Shown here one piece after another: positions 7,915 through 16,018 of a stretch of DNA of 50,424 bases. The stretch is taken from assembly GCA_030427365.1 (NCBI GenBank), contig JAUHWW010000004.1, positions 1-50,424 of the forward strand. Direction: 5' to 3'. The notes beneath the pieces are model-generated. The model saw only the letters and a list, made by a program, of their open reading frames with translations, made no database searches and was not told where the DNA came from. Every line of letters starts with the position of its first letter. Position 1 is the first letter of the stretch. This DNA comes from a bacterium. GTDB taxonomy: Bacteria; Patescibacteriota; Saccharimonadia; Saccharimonadales; SZUA-47. The translations under genes and the position numbers were made by a program.

Positions 7915-8295
7915 TTAGCTCCTTGCTGTGTTTAATTTTTCCGCTCTCCGCATATACTCTCCTACTTTCTCTGTCGTCGGAATGATGCGGCTACGACGTT
8001 TACGGCCGCGCGGCAATCCTGTCAACAACAGATAACTTTGCCATTTGTCAGCATCCACTTCCAGCTCTAGATGCTCAAGGTCAACAAGATCTGGCTCATC
8101 CTTAATCGAAAACAAACGAAATACGCCACCACTAAATACTGCAACCATCCGATGCTCTTTTGTTGGTAGCGACAATAGCTCGCCAATCGACGGTGCATGC
8201 ACCCACACATACATCTTCTCCTTCAGCTGCAAGATTTTAACCCCACTCTTTGTTTCACCGAGCTTATAGCGACCTTGTTGTTTCAGGCGGATCAT
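7915..8295 (-). CDS. Hypothetical protein, 126 aa
   Basis: A soluble, basic protein. I chose the ATG at 8295 (MIRLKQQGRYKLG) because GGAGGGAAGG lies directly upstream; a longer frame to 8397 has no such site. Its start overlaps the end of the PH-like gene by 32 nt. The middle is beta-rich (MYVWVHAPSIGELLSL..., FSGGVFRLFSI) with acidic strands. Near the C-terminus is LPRGRKRRSR, a strongly basic patch that could contact nucleic acid or membrane. Family unknown. The position in the Crp-led operon suggests a shared role with the PH-like protein. Confidence 0.7.
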   Translation of the reverse strand: MIRLKQQGRYKLGETKSGVKILQLKEKMYVWVHAPSIGELLSLPTKEHRMVAVFSGGVFRLFSIKDEPDLVDLEHLELEVDADKWQSYLLLTGLPRGRKRRSRIIPTTEKVGEYMRRAEKLNTARS

Positions 8296-8761
8296 AATCC
8301 TTCCCTCCATTCTGGTGTTCAATGCAGCGCCGCTCAATATACTTCTGAAAACGCCTCGCAGCCTGAGCATACAGCGTGGTGACTTTAAAATCACCAAGAC
8401 GTGTCTGTAGCGTCACTGAGTAAATTGGACCCATATTAGTAATATCAACGCCCGCCACGACGAAATAGGTGATGTCTTCGGTGTCTTTGAATATTGGTTT
8501 GCAGTCGATGACAATGACCCGGCGATCAGTAGCAACAATCATAATGTGGCCATGATCACTCCGACCAGCAATTGCGCCGCCAATTTTCTCACCGCCATGA
8601 ATAATGTCTGGGAGGTAGTTCGCTTCAGAGCGAGCAAGCTCAATCCAATCTAATCCGACTTCTCGCAGCCGTTTAAAGACATATTGGCGCTTGGCTTCTT
8701 TGCGTTGGTTCGCCGCTAACGTCTGCAAGCGGCGTTGGCTGGTTGTGAGATTGGCTTGCAT
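8264..8761 (-). CDS. Bacterial PH-domain-like protein, 165 aa
   Basis: An N-terminal basic helical segment (1-45) is followed by a beta-rich domain. The pattern HGHIMIVATDRRVIVID, then DITYFVVAGVDI, then GDFKVTTLYAQAARRFQKYIE resembles bacterial PH domains of the YokE/bPH type: a 'G-x-x-x-x-T-x-R-R-x-x-x' strand pair closed by a C-terminal helix. The assignment is by pattern only. GAGGGG precedes the ATG. Second gene after the Crp-like regulator. Confidence 0.55.
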   Translation of the reverse strand: MQANLTTSQRRLQTLAANQRKEAKRQYVFKRLREVGLDWIELARSEANYLPDIIHGGEKIGGAIAGRSDHGHIMIVATDRRVIVIDCKPIFKDTEDITYFVVAGVDITNMGPIYSVTLQTRLGDFKVTTLYAQAARRFQKYIERRCIEHQNGGKDYDPPETTRSL

Positions 8762-8842
8762 AGCTATTCCCCTCGCAGCAGTAGTTAATCACTCTCTCAA
8801 GAGGTTGTCGTTGATCGAAATCACAAAGTTGGAAAATTCGGT

Positions 8843-9487
8843 CTAGGTATTCTGTTCGAATTCACGTTGCAGCGCATCTATGTCGTAAATATGGATCGTC
8901 TGATGGTCGAGGGCGACGAGTTTTTGCTTTTTTAGTTTCTTAAACTCTCGGCTCACAGTTTCCCTGCTGAGGCCGCATAGCTGACCCAATTCATATTCTT
9001 TCATTGGCAACGTTACTTCACTCGCGCCTTGACCGATTCGGTGACTCTGCAGCATTAATTCGTGAAGCACTCTGACATATGCGGATTCACTCATGCTATA
9101 CACCATACGCATCAATACCCCGTCTAAGCCCGACAGCACTCGGCTCAACAAATCTTGCGTGACATCCTGGTTATCAGCTAAAAACCTCAGCACCTCATCA
9201 TGAGGAGCAGCGTGCAAGCGACACTGAGTAACGGCTTCAAAGAAAAAATGATTTGGAGCATGAGTGAGCGCCTGCGTCATTGGGAAAAATGCTGGATGAT
9301 GCAGCGTATTAACGACAATCTCTTCACCACGCTTATCAACAATGTATTGCCGAACGTCGCCGCTCTCAATATAAAACACATAGGATGGTCGCTCATCGGC
9401 GTGAATAATGATCTGCTTTGGATCCCATGATCGCGCGGGATACTTGCTGAAAAAATCTTGGACCTTTTTCTGCACTACTTGGTTCAT
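8843..9487 (-). CDS. Crp/Fnr-family transcription regulator
   Basis: A 214-aa protein with a cyclic-nucleotide-binding-type beta roll (about 20-115; YVFYIESGDVRQYIV is the typical strand-loop) followed by a dimer helix and a C-terminal HTH_Crp domain. The recognition region reads YELGQLCGLSRETVSREFKKLKKQKLV (about 165-191). The cAMP-contacting G-E-x-x-x-x-R-S/T motif is not seen, and there is no Fnr Cys cluster, so the ligand is unknown. The start has AAGGAG 6 nt upstream. It heads a run of small envelope or membrane genes, which it may control. Confidence 0.88.
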   Translation of the reverse strand: MNQVVQKKVQDFFSKYPARSWDPKQIIIHADERPSYVFYIESGDVRQYIVDKRGEEIVVNTLHHPAFFPMTQALTHAPNHFFFEAVTQCRLHAAPHDEVLRFLADNQDVTQDLLSRVLSGLDGVLMRMVYSMSESAYVRVLHELMLQSHRIGQGASEVTLPMKEYELGQLCGLSRETVSREFKKLKKQKLVALDHQTIHIYDIDALQREFEQNT

Positions 9488-9529
9488 CGCTATCTCCTTG
9501 CCGCGTCTCTAATGATACTTCTCATTCCA

Positions 9530-10093
9530 CTATACACCCGACGACACCTCGCCCGATTCGCTCGGCAGCAGCTTTAGCCAAAGCTCGCGCAGCAGTTTCG
9601 CATCATCAAGTGCATGATGTTTCCGGTACTTTTTGAGATCAATGCCGAGCTTTTTGTAAGCGTTCGAAGCGCCGGGTTGATCGGGTGCGTATTTGACGGG
9701 ATTTTTACCAAGCGCAAATAAGATGCTGGTCATATCGATCGTCATCCAGCGAAATGGCAGATTCCCAACGCCGAATAGTTTCGTCAAGTAGATGAGGTCA
9801 TAATTATCGACAAATGCGATAGCGTAAGGGTTTGTCTCGCCCAAAAATTCGCGAATTGTTTGAACCGCTTGTTTTGGAGTCAATTTTATTTCTGTCAGCG
9901 TCGGAATAATACGCTCTGCGACCCACTCGCTTACCTCACCATCGTGCTTCAGCTCGAGGTAGAGCTCCGCGCCATCTGATTTCACGAGACCAATTGATAA
10001 CACCTCTCCCACTTCCGGATCAAGGCTGCTGAATTCAGTATCAATAAAAATAATATTCTGAGACTCAAGCGGGGTGAAACTAGTCGAGGCCAT
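9530..10093 (-). CDS. DEDDh-type 3'-5' exonuclease
   Basis: A 187-aa RNase T/DnaQ-like nuclease. Exo I reads IFIDTEFSS (catalytic D-x-E near 16-18), Exo II is in AFVDNYDLIYL (Asp near 96), and Exo III reads HHALDDAKLL (H-x-A-x-x-D). It could be an exoribonuclease or a DNA proofreading-type nuclease; the family fold does not decide. Single-domain length favours an RNase-T-like enzyme. A TATACT box ends 6 nt before the ATG, predicting a fully leaderless mRNA. Confidence 0.88.
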   Translation of the reverse strand: MASTSFTPLESQNIIFIDTEFSSLDPEVGEVLSIGLVKSDGAELYLELKHDGEVSEWVAERIIPTLTEIKLTPKQAVQTIREFLGETNPYAIAFVDNYDLIYLTKLFGVGNLPFRWMTIDMTSILFALGKNPVKYAPDQPGASNAYKKLGIDLKKYRKHHALDDAKLLRELWLKLLPSESGEVSSGV

Positions 10094-10331
10094 AGGGGCA
10101 GTATACCCTACGTCGCGTCAGGGCATCGGCAGCGCTAACCCTTGTTTTATGAAAGGGTGCCACGAATCATAGGTTCGTTTTCTCTAAGGCGTGCGCAGGC
10201 GCTCGCTCAAGAATTTGAACGTGATTATTTGTATTTATATGTATTTTGACGTAGCCGTAAACGAGCGGTCAGTCTTTGTTTTTCGCTTTTTTTGTTTTCG
10301 ACTCGCCACGCTCATAATAGCACAGAATTAA
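10094..10331. other. Non-coding stretch upstream of the exonuclease gene
   Basis: Holds the minus-strand exonuclease promoter at its left edge and a weak ACCCTT/AAGGGT hairpin near 10137-10158. The rest is T-rich with no convincing gene, RNA or repeat. Confidence 0.4.
10100..10105 (-). promoter_or_regulatory. -10 box of the exonuclease gene, leaderless
   Basis: TATACT on the minus strand with exactly 6 nt (GCCCCT) before the ATG, so the start codon coincides with the expected first transcribed base. Confidence 0.55.
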
Positions 10332-10370
10332 AAAGCACTTCCCTGCTTGTTCTAAACAGGGAAGTGCTTT
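10332..10370 (-). terminator. Terminator of the LPxTG protein gene
   Basis: A perfect 14-bp stem (AAAGCACTTCCCTG and its complement) around an 11-nt loop, followed on the minus strand by TTTTT. Confidence 0.85.
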
Positions 10371-10407
10371 ACTTGGTTTTTGTTTGTCAGTCTAAAGCTA
10401 TCGGATC

Positions 10408-12186
10408 TTACTGCTGCTTGCGGCGAGCGACCATGTTGTGGCCGATTGTGCCAGCTGCGGTCAAGGCTGCGAATGTTGCTGCGATTGAACCTGCACCGGT
10501 GCTTGGAAGAACTGGGTTCTTCTTTACGCCTTTTACTGGCTCTTTACAGTTTTCGTCTTCAGCATCAAGCTCTTTGTCGTATGGGCAGACTTCACGGTCT
10601 TCCTCGAATTCAACCTTGTCCATGCAGTCCTCGTTAGGATCATTCGGATCTGCTTCGACAGTGACGACATCGTCGCCGACGTTGAATCGTACGTCAACTG
10701 TGACGGTGTATTCACCAACAAGTTCATCACTGTAAACGTGTGTTTCCTCGTCGTTCGTTGAAAGCAGTTCATTGCCGTCACCAAAGTTGTAGAGGTAGTC
10801 TTTTACCGTTGCGTTTGACTGCTCGGTCACTACTTCAACTGTGTATGATCGGTCGTCTGAACCGCTGACAGCAGAGACGATGACGTTCTTACAGACATAT
10901 GTAGGTTCTTCTTCCTCTTCTTCGAATGTTACTGTCTTTGCACAGTCTTCATTCGTCTTTCGGTCGCCGTTTGCGAAGAGTACTTCAACTGTTACGTTGT
11001 ACTCACCTGCTTCATCTGTCGTCAGCGTAAAGGTGTTATCTGCAGAGTTTTGCACTTCGTTACCGTTAACGCTGAATGCGTAACCAGTGATATCAGTGCC
11101 ATCAGCCATGCCTTCTGCGTTGAAGACGATTTCTTCACCCACGAGAGCTGTTGTACGGCTAGCTGTCAGCGCCTTACATGCAGTGACGATTTCTTTTTCA
11201 TACTTCACAGTGTGCTTACAATTTCCAGTTACCGCGAGTGCCTCACCATTAAAGGTTGTGTTCACCGTCGCTGTAATTGTCTTCTCACCGTATGAGTCAT
11301 AGGTGTGTGATTCAAGCGGGAAGTCACCAGGCTGTACTGTCTCGGTTTCGCCGTCACCGTAATCAATAACGATGTTGTTTAGCGTCGCATCGTTGAGGTC
11401 ATACGTGACATTCTCAACACGTAGTCTGCGGTCAGTGTACTCTGTCACCACAAGTGATTTACATACTGGTGGAATAAGTTCTGGCTCTTCGACTTCTTCG
11501 ACTACGACTTTTAGGCCAATCCAGACGCGCTGTTCCCAGCAGCCCCAGACCATACCGTCAAGACCATTTGTACCGATTGCTGCGCCGTTACCGACGATGC
11601 TCGCAGGCAAGTTAACAAGTTCGTTTGGCAGGTCAAGGAAAGCTTGAGCTGAATCAGCTACATAACTGAGTTTGAACTTCTTGTCACCACAGTCAATTGT
11701 TGCGCCGTCATTAATATTCATCGCATTCGATGAGCTAATGAAGCCTCGCAAGTCAAATCGATCGCTTTCTTCAGCGTTATCGAGGTCGACTCGTACGCTT
11801 ACGTCTTTTGCAACGCTCGGGCCATTGCCGCCATCGTTACCGCTAACGCTTGCACCGTTGTGCACGTAGAACCAGACATCAAACATATCACCGTTTTCAC
11901 ACACAGTGTCGATGCTGTTTCGGTAAGTAGAAACTGATTCCCCGTCTTCCTTGACGCGTACAAAGTCTGCTTCATTCCCAACAATATCGCTATCACCGCC
12001 ACTAACGTTGTAGTAGACGTTGAATGCAGGCTCACCTGCAGCTGGTGTATCATCACCAACATACGGAATTGATCCAGGATTTACTGCTCCAGCAGATGAA
12101 ACTGCCATGAGCCCTGCTAGAACAAATCCAGCTATAAGGGTTTTCTTTAGAGTCACATGTTGTTTTAGTGCTTGTAGTTTACTCAT
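10408..12186 (-). CDS. Secreted PKD-domain surface protein with LPxTG-type wall anchor
   Basis: A 592-aa exported protein. The signal peptide is at 1-34 (KKTLIAGFVLAGLMAVSSAGA). The N-terminal half is a beta-rich domain with Cys pairs. It is followed by at least three PKD-like repeats, each with a V-I-D-Y-G-D-G or Y-N-F-G-D-G strand and a paired Cys, separated by Glu-rich linkers. The C-terminus has LPSTG at 560-564, a hydrophobic helix and RRKQQ, the layout of a sortase-anchored protein. It should be attached to the cell wall and act in adhesion or as a surface layer. TAGGAG precedes the ATG. A strong terminator follows. Confidence 0.88.
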   Translation of the reverse strand: MSKLQALKQHVTLKKTLIAGFVLAGLMAVSSAGAVNPGSIPYVGDDTPAAGEPAFNVYYNVSGGDSDIVGNEADFVRVKEDGESVSTYRNSIDTVCENGDMFDVWFYVHNGASVSGNDGGNGPSVAKDVSVRVDLDNAEESDRFDLRGFISSSNAMNINDGATIDCGDKKFKLSYVADSAQAFLDLPNELVNLPASIVGNGAAIGTNGLDGMVWGCWEQRVWIGLKVVVEEVEEPELIPPVCKSLVVTEYTDRRLRVENVTYDLNDATLNNIVIDYGDGETETVQPGDFPLESHTYDSYGEKTITATVNTTFNGEALAVTGNCKHTVKYEKEIVTACKALTASRTTALVGEEIVFNAEGMADGTDITGYAFSVNGNEVQNSADNTFTLTTDEAGEYNVTVEVLFANGDRKTNEDCAKTVTFEEEEEEPTYVCKNVIVSAVSGSDDRSYTVEVVTEQSNATVKDYLYNFGDGNELLSTNDEETHVYSDELVGEYTVTVDVRFNVGDDVVTVEADPNDPNEDCMDKVEFEEDREVCPYDKELDAEDENCKEPVKGVKKNPVLPSTGAGSIAATFAALTAAGTIGHNMVARRKQQ

Positions 12187-12208
12187 TGTATTCTCCTATT
12201 AATCCTTT

Positions 12209-13774
12209 CTAGCAATCCTGAGCCAATGGGTTACATACGACTGGATCGGTTGTTGGAGTAGTTCCTTTTGGTGCCTCAGTAGTTGGAGGTGGTGGTGGAG
12301 GAGGTGGAGGGGGTGGTGAAGTTGTTGTAGTGGTAGTACTGGTAGTAGTGGTCGTGCCAATAGTAGTCGTTGGAGGAAGTGTCGCAGGTGGAACAGTTGG
12401 TGGAGGAAGTGTTGGTACAGGTGGAACAGTAGGTTCAGCTGGTGTTGTTGGTTCAGTAGGTTCTTCACCCGGTCCACCAGGACCGCCAGGACCAGTTCCA
12501 GGACATCCATCGCCTACTGTTGTTTCACAGCCATCACCGTTGCCACCAGGCTCGCCGCCTGAACCAGGATTTGGAGCATCGTCATCTCCTGAACTTGGTG
12601 CAGCTACATCACCCGGACCTCCAGGGCCACTGCCCGGGCCTTGTGTAGGGTTATTAGTTGGGTTTGTGCCTGTACTTGGAGTGCTGCTCGTACCTGTATT
12701 CGGAGCGGTAGTTGGATTCGTACTGGTTTCATCTGAGCTGCTTCCTGGTGCATCAGTGGTGTTGCCACCATCCAATGTTGTTGATGTAGAGGTTGAAGGG
12801 TCTCCTTCAATAGTTGTCGGAGCAGACGTCTCAACTGAAACCGGTTCACCTAAGTCGATCTTCACGTCAGCACTTGAAGGAAGCTGCTCACCTACTACAT
12901 AGATTTCACCAGTTGCTGGATTGATACGGAAGTTATCTGCAGCCGTTTCGATTGCTGCTTTTTGTGCGTCACTAAGCGGTCCATCAAGATTGAAGCGTAG
13001 TCGGAGCAAATCGACTGCAGCAAGTGTTCGCGACTCTCCAACATAAAAGCTTATAGATCGTACACCTGTCGCTTCATCAGTGTCTTCTGAGCGTTCTCGC
13101 GCTCCAAGAACGGTAACTGGCCCATGAAAGTCTTCGTCAACTACAATTGAACCATTTCGTTGCATTACCTCTACGAGTGCTGCGATGTTTCTAGATTCTG
13201 CGTCTTCATCTGAAGAAAACGTTCTAAACCAGTCTAGAGCACGCTGTGCAGGAGTAACATCGTCGTTTACGACCGGTTGTCCAGCGTCGAGAATAACAGA
13301 TGTCATCCATGCACGCAGTGTAGCGCTATCACAGACTTGAGCTGCCATGTGATCTGAAAGTTCGACTTTACCATCATCTTCATAAGGAAAAAAGATAGCA
13401 TCTTGGGTTCCAAGCGCTTTGACTTCACTCAGCTGTGATACAACACCCTCGCTATCAGCTGAAAGGGTCGTATCATTTTCAGCACAAGCGAGCTCAACAC
13501 GTTCTTTTGGATCAGTTTCAGTAGACTGACTTGCCTCAGGCGCAACAGCCGCTTCAACACCTGGATTTAGTTGTTCAGGCGAAAATGGTTCTGCTGTTGC
13601 AGCCGGAACGGTAGATGTAATACTCGCATCACTATCACCGCCTCCACCAAGAACAGCAGCCAGCGTTATGCCCCCAGCTACTACAGCGCCGATAGTACCA
13701 GCGGGTACTCCCCATCGCTTCATACTTCTTGGTGCTTCAGCTGGACTGGGTGCACCTATAGGTTGACTATTCAT
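12209..13774 (-). CDS. Membrane-anchored Pro/Thr/Gly-rich extracytoplasmic protein
   Basis: A 521-aa protein. A membrane helix near 22-44 (VPAGTIGAVVAGGITLAAVL) follows a short N-terminal cytoplasmic tail, so it is likely a type II anchor. Residues about 60-315 form a folded domain of unknown family. From about 320 it becomes a long low-complexity stalk of Thr, Ser, Pro and Gly, including a run of eleven Pro and several Thr runs, ending CNPLAQDC. Such stalks span cell walls. AAGGAG precedes the ATG. It sits downstream of the MoxR/VWA operon and upstream of the LPxTG gene on the same strand. Confidence 0.8.
   Translation of the reverse strand: MNSQPIGAPSPAEAPRSMKRWGVPAGTIGAVVAGGITLAAVLGGGGDSDASITSTVPAATAEPFSPEQLNPGVEAAVAPEASQSTETDPKERVELACAENDTTLSADSEGVVSQLSEVKALGTQDAIFFPYEDDGKVELSDHMAAQVCDSATLRAWMTSVILDAGQPVVNDDVTPAQRALDWFRTFSSDEDAESRNIAALVEVMQRNGSIVVDEDFHGPVTVLGARERSEDTDEATGVRSISFYVGESRTLAAVDLLRLRFNLDGPLSDAQKAAIETAADNFRINPATGEIYVVGEQLPSSADVKIDLGEPVSVETSAPTTIEGDPSTSTSTTLDGGNTTDAPGSSSDETSTNPTTAPNTGTSSTPSTGTNPTNNPTQGPGSGPGGPGDVAAPSSGDDDAPNPGSGGEPGGNGDGCETTVGDGCPGTGPGGPGGPGEEPTEPTTPAEPTVPPVPTLPPPTVPPATLPPTTTIGTTTTTSTTTTTTSPPPPPPPPPPPTTEAPKGTTPTTDPVVCNPLAQDC
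12270..12420. repeat. Low-complexity codon repeats in the Pro/Thr stalk
   Basis: The plus strand is almost pure G/T with GGT, GGA and GTA triplets (poly-Pro and poly-Thr codons on the minus strand). The tract can slip during replication, so its length may vary between strains. Confidence 0.8.
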
Positions 13775-13819
13775 GCGAATTAACTCCTTTAATTCTCATT
13801 ATTCTCTCTTATGTATTAT

Positions 13820-13849
13820 ATTATATCACACTTGTATATACTATGTCAA
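13820..13849 (-). promoter_or_regulatory. Promoter of the Pro/Thr-rich protein gene
   Basis: The minus strand has TTGACA, an 18-nt spacer ending TGTGA, then TATAAT. The leader is about 39 nt and carries an AAGGAG site, unlike the leaderless starts nearby. Confidence 0.65.
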
Positions 13850-13873
13850 TATATTTCACAATATAATGCAAGC

Positions 13874-14875
13874 TTATGCACTATACGCTCTTGCAGATGC
13901 TTCCAAGCCTACCACTATATCGCGGATCGGGTCGCTAGAATTTACACTGATTTCAGTACTGAAAACGCCACTTCGATGCATAGCGTCTGTAACGCCGTCT
14001 CGAACTGCTGCTGTCATTTGACGGTAAAGCTCTCTTTGTTTGGCTATCTGCTTCTCTTCCAGCACTCGGCTACCACCCCGTAACCTAATCATCCTCGAGC
14101 CTCTTTCTTCGGTAACAGGGCTCTCATAAGCATCTGCAGCGACAATCTCTAATGGTAGAACCGCGTTCTGCAGCTTCACTCCAGCAATAGCACGGCTCCA
14201 TTCATCGGTTCCATCATCAACAATGATCCCTGCTTCAGTTTTCTTAGCATCAATGTCGTGCCCAAAATCAGATACTGGAATCACTATTGATCCTTTTGCA
14301 TACCCTGCTACGAGATCAAGCATCCCAGCAAGTGATCCATCCTCAATGTCTTTTCCGCTTCCATCAAGCACCTCATCTATGCCATTGAGCATAGATATAA
14401 GCGCATCTTTTGCCCGAATCGGCATCGTAAGAGAGGCTCTACTTTCACCATCAGATATGATTGAACCGACTTTGATGCCTCTTTGCGCAGCATACCCATA
14501 CACCGCAGCGAGTCCATATAGACCAACCTCAGCAGGTGAAATAGTGCCATGTCCACGTTCAATTACACGGTCACTTAAAAAGTCACCAACCACCCAAAAA
14601 TCTGGCTCAACCTGCTTTTTATATTTTTGTGCCTCAAGATCAGCTGGAGTACGTGCTACTCCTGCGATAAGAGGTAATAGATCAATATCTTCAAGCCTGT
14701 CTTCATGGGGATCAAAAGGTCCGTAGCCATCAGGTGTTTTACCAACACCTCTACCGAGATTGAATTGGTCGCTTCCAAGGAACCCCTTAAAGACGCCATC
14801 CATAAAGGACAGGTCTATGTGCTCAACCCTGTCATAGGCAGCTGCGATATTTTCGATATTCACTCTGTGTGACAT
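13874..14875 (-). CDS. DUF58-like protein, partner of MoxR ATPase
   Basis: A 333-aa soluble protein, third gene of the VWA-MoxR operon. In Bat/MoxR operons this slot holds a DUF58 protein. The sequence fits in part: a central Rossmann-like region with KGSIVIPVSDFGHDID (strand plus a metal-site-like S-D), preceded by a VGSIISDG strand, and a C-terminal helix pair. The N-terminal DUF58 signature is not clear, so the call leans on position. The start at 14875 has only a weak AAGGT upstream, and a 22-nt gap separates it from the MoxR stop. Known MoxR-DUF58 pairs act in chaperone-like maturation of envelope or metal proteins. Confidence 0.55.
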   Translation of the reverse strand: MSHRVNIENIAAAYDRVEHIDLSFMDGVFKGFLGSDQFNLGRGVGKTPDGYGPFDPHEDRLEDIDLLPLIAGVARTPADLEAQKYKKQVEPDFWVVGDFLSDRVIERGHGTISPAEVGLYGLAAVYGYAAQRGIKVGSIISDGESRASLTMPIRAKDALISMLNGIDEVLDGSGKDIEDGSLAGMLDLVAGYAKGSIVIPVSDFGHDIDAKKTEAGIIVDDGTDEWSRAIAGVKLQNAVLPLEIVAADAYESPVTEERGSRMIRLRGGSRVLEEKQIAKQRELYRQMTAAVRDGVTDAMHRSGVFSTEISVNSSDPIRDIVVGLEASARAYSA

Positions 14876-14897
14876 TAGTAACGTCCAATGTACCTTA

Positions 14898-16007
14898 TTA
14901 CAGTGCTTTTTCTAGGATACGTTCGGTCACCTGCTGGATGTTAACTTTATTTGAACCAACCTGCGCCTTAGCTTCCAGGGACATCCTATGCGGAAGAGCA
15001 TATCGTGCAGCGATATATACTGCATCGCGATCTGCACCAGTTCCCTTGACCATACCAACCGCCGTAGTGAGGCCTGCGAGCACAAACAATAAACGGTTAC
15101 CATCAGCGCCAATATCTAGCACTCGCTTCTTCTTATCATCATCGCTGTCGTTGCTCCCTTCTTCTCTTCTGCGGAGTGACCTTGTCGTTTCAACGACATT
15201 GTGTATGTGCCCCATGACATCGCTGTCATTAACTGTATTCAATCCCTCGTATCCAACGTAGTCCCGTGCAGCTTGGTATCTATCTAGTGATAATGCTGTA
15301 TGGTCTATTTTTCTCTCGTCTTTACGTTCCGGCTCTTCACCACGGATTCGATGATAGTACATTTCAAGTGCTTTCTGTTGATCGGCTCTTGTTCGTAGCT
15401 CAGGAAGTTCAGCGCTTATAGAAAAACGGTCTAATTGAGCTGGAGGCAATGGATATGACCCAAGTCGTGGATCAGTTTCATTCATTGTACCGAATACTGT
15501 GCGGTAACCGTTAGCTTGATGGACATTCCCGTTGGGATCGTGGACTTTACCTTCTGCCAAAAATTCCATGAAACCAGACTGAGTACTCGGCATGGCTCGA
15601 CTCACTTCGTCGAGATGCACGAAATCGGCTAAGAAAATTCCTTTTGGATAGAAGATGGTTTTATAACCGTTACCATCATCGGCTATAACGGTTTCAAGTG
15701 TCGGATCAAGTGCACGAGTATTTTCAGTTAACTGGTATCTATACCCTGTTGAATCTGGGATAGCTTCTGCAAGTGCCTCTATGAGTCGAGTTTTATTCGT
15801 ACCGTGTGTACCGTATAGCAGGCCTGTCGCATGCTCTCCATCAAAACCGCTTGTCAAACACGTTGCGGCGATAATTGTTGGTATGTCAGAATCTGTCGGA
15901 AGCACCATCATGTTAGCTATAGATGCTTCAAGCGCCTTACCTGTTTCAATAGTGTCCGTTTTCATCTGGGCACGTACGCCCGCATTTAGTCCTGCTATGT
16001 TACTCAT
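14898..16007 (-). CDS. MoxR-family AAA+ ATPase
   Basis: A 369-aa ATPase. Walker A reads GTHGTNKT near 85-92, an unusual form in which Thr-Asn replaces the common S-G before K-T. Walker B is FVHLDEVSRA near 131-140. Sensor 1 lies in FGTMNETDP, and an arginine-finger-like LDRFSI follows SYPLPPAQ. This order is that of MoxR proteins, which remodel clients together with VWA partners. AAGGAG lies 6 nt before the ATG. It lies between the VWA-like gene (11 nt upstream) and the DUF58-like gene, making a MoxR operon. Confidence 0.88.
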   Translation of the reverse strand: MSNIAGLNAGVRAQMKTDTIETGKALEASIANMMVLPTDSDIPTIIAATCLTSGFDGEHATGLLYGTHGTNKTRLIEALAEAIPDSTGYRYQLTENTRALDPTLETVIADDGNGYKTIFYPKGIFLADFVHLDEVSRAMPSTQSGFMEFLAEGKVHDPNGNVHQANGYRTVFGTMNETDPRLGSYPLPPAQLDRFSISAELPELRTRADQQKALEMYYHRIRGEEPERKDERKIDHTALSLDRYQAARDYVGYEGLNTVNDSDVMGHIHNVVETTRSLRRREEGSNDSDDDKKKRVLDIGADGNRLLFVLAGLTTAVGMVKGTGADRDAVYIAARYALPHRMSLEAKAQVGSNKVNIQQVTERILEKAL

Positions 16008-16018
16008 ATTAATCTCCT

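Noticed and set aside
12330-12902. A 190-aa Val/Gly/Pro-rich frame on the plus strand
   Set aside because: It is the mirror of the Pro/Thr/Gly codon repeats of the real minus-strand gene. It has no start signal.
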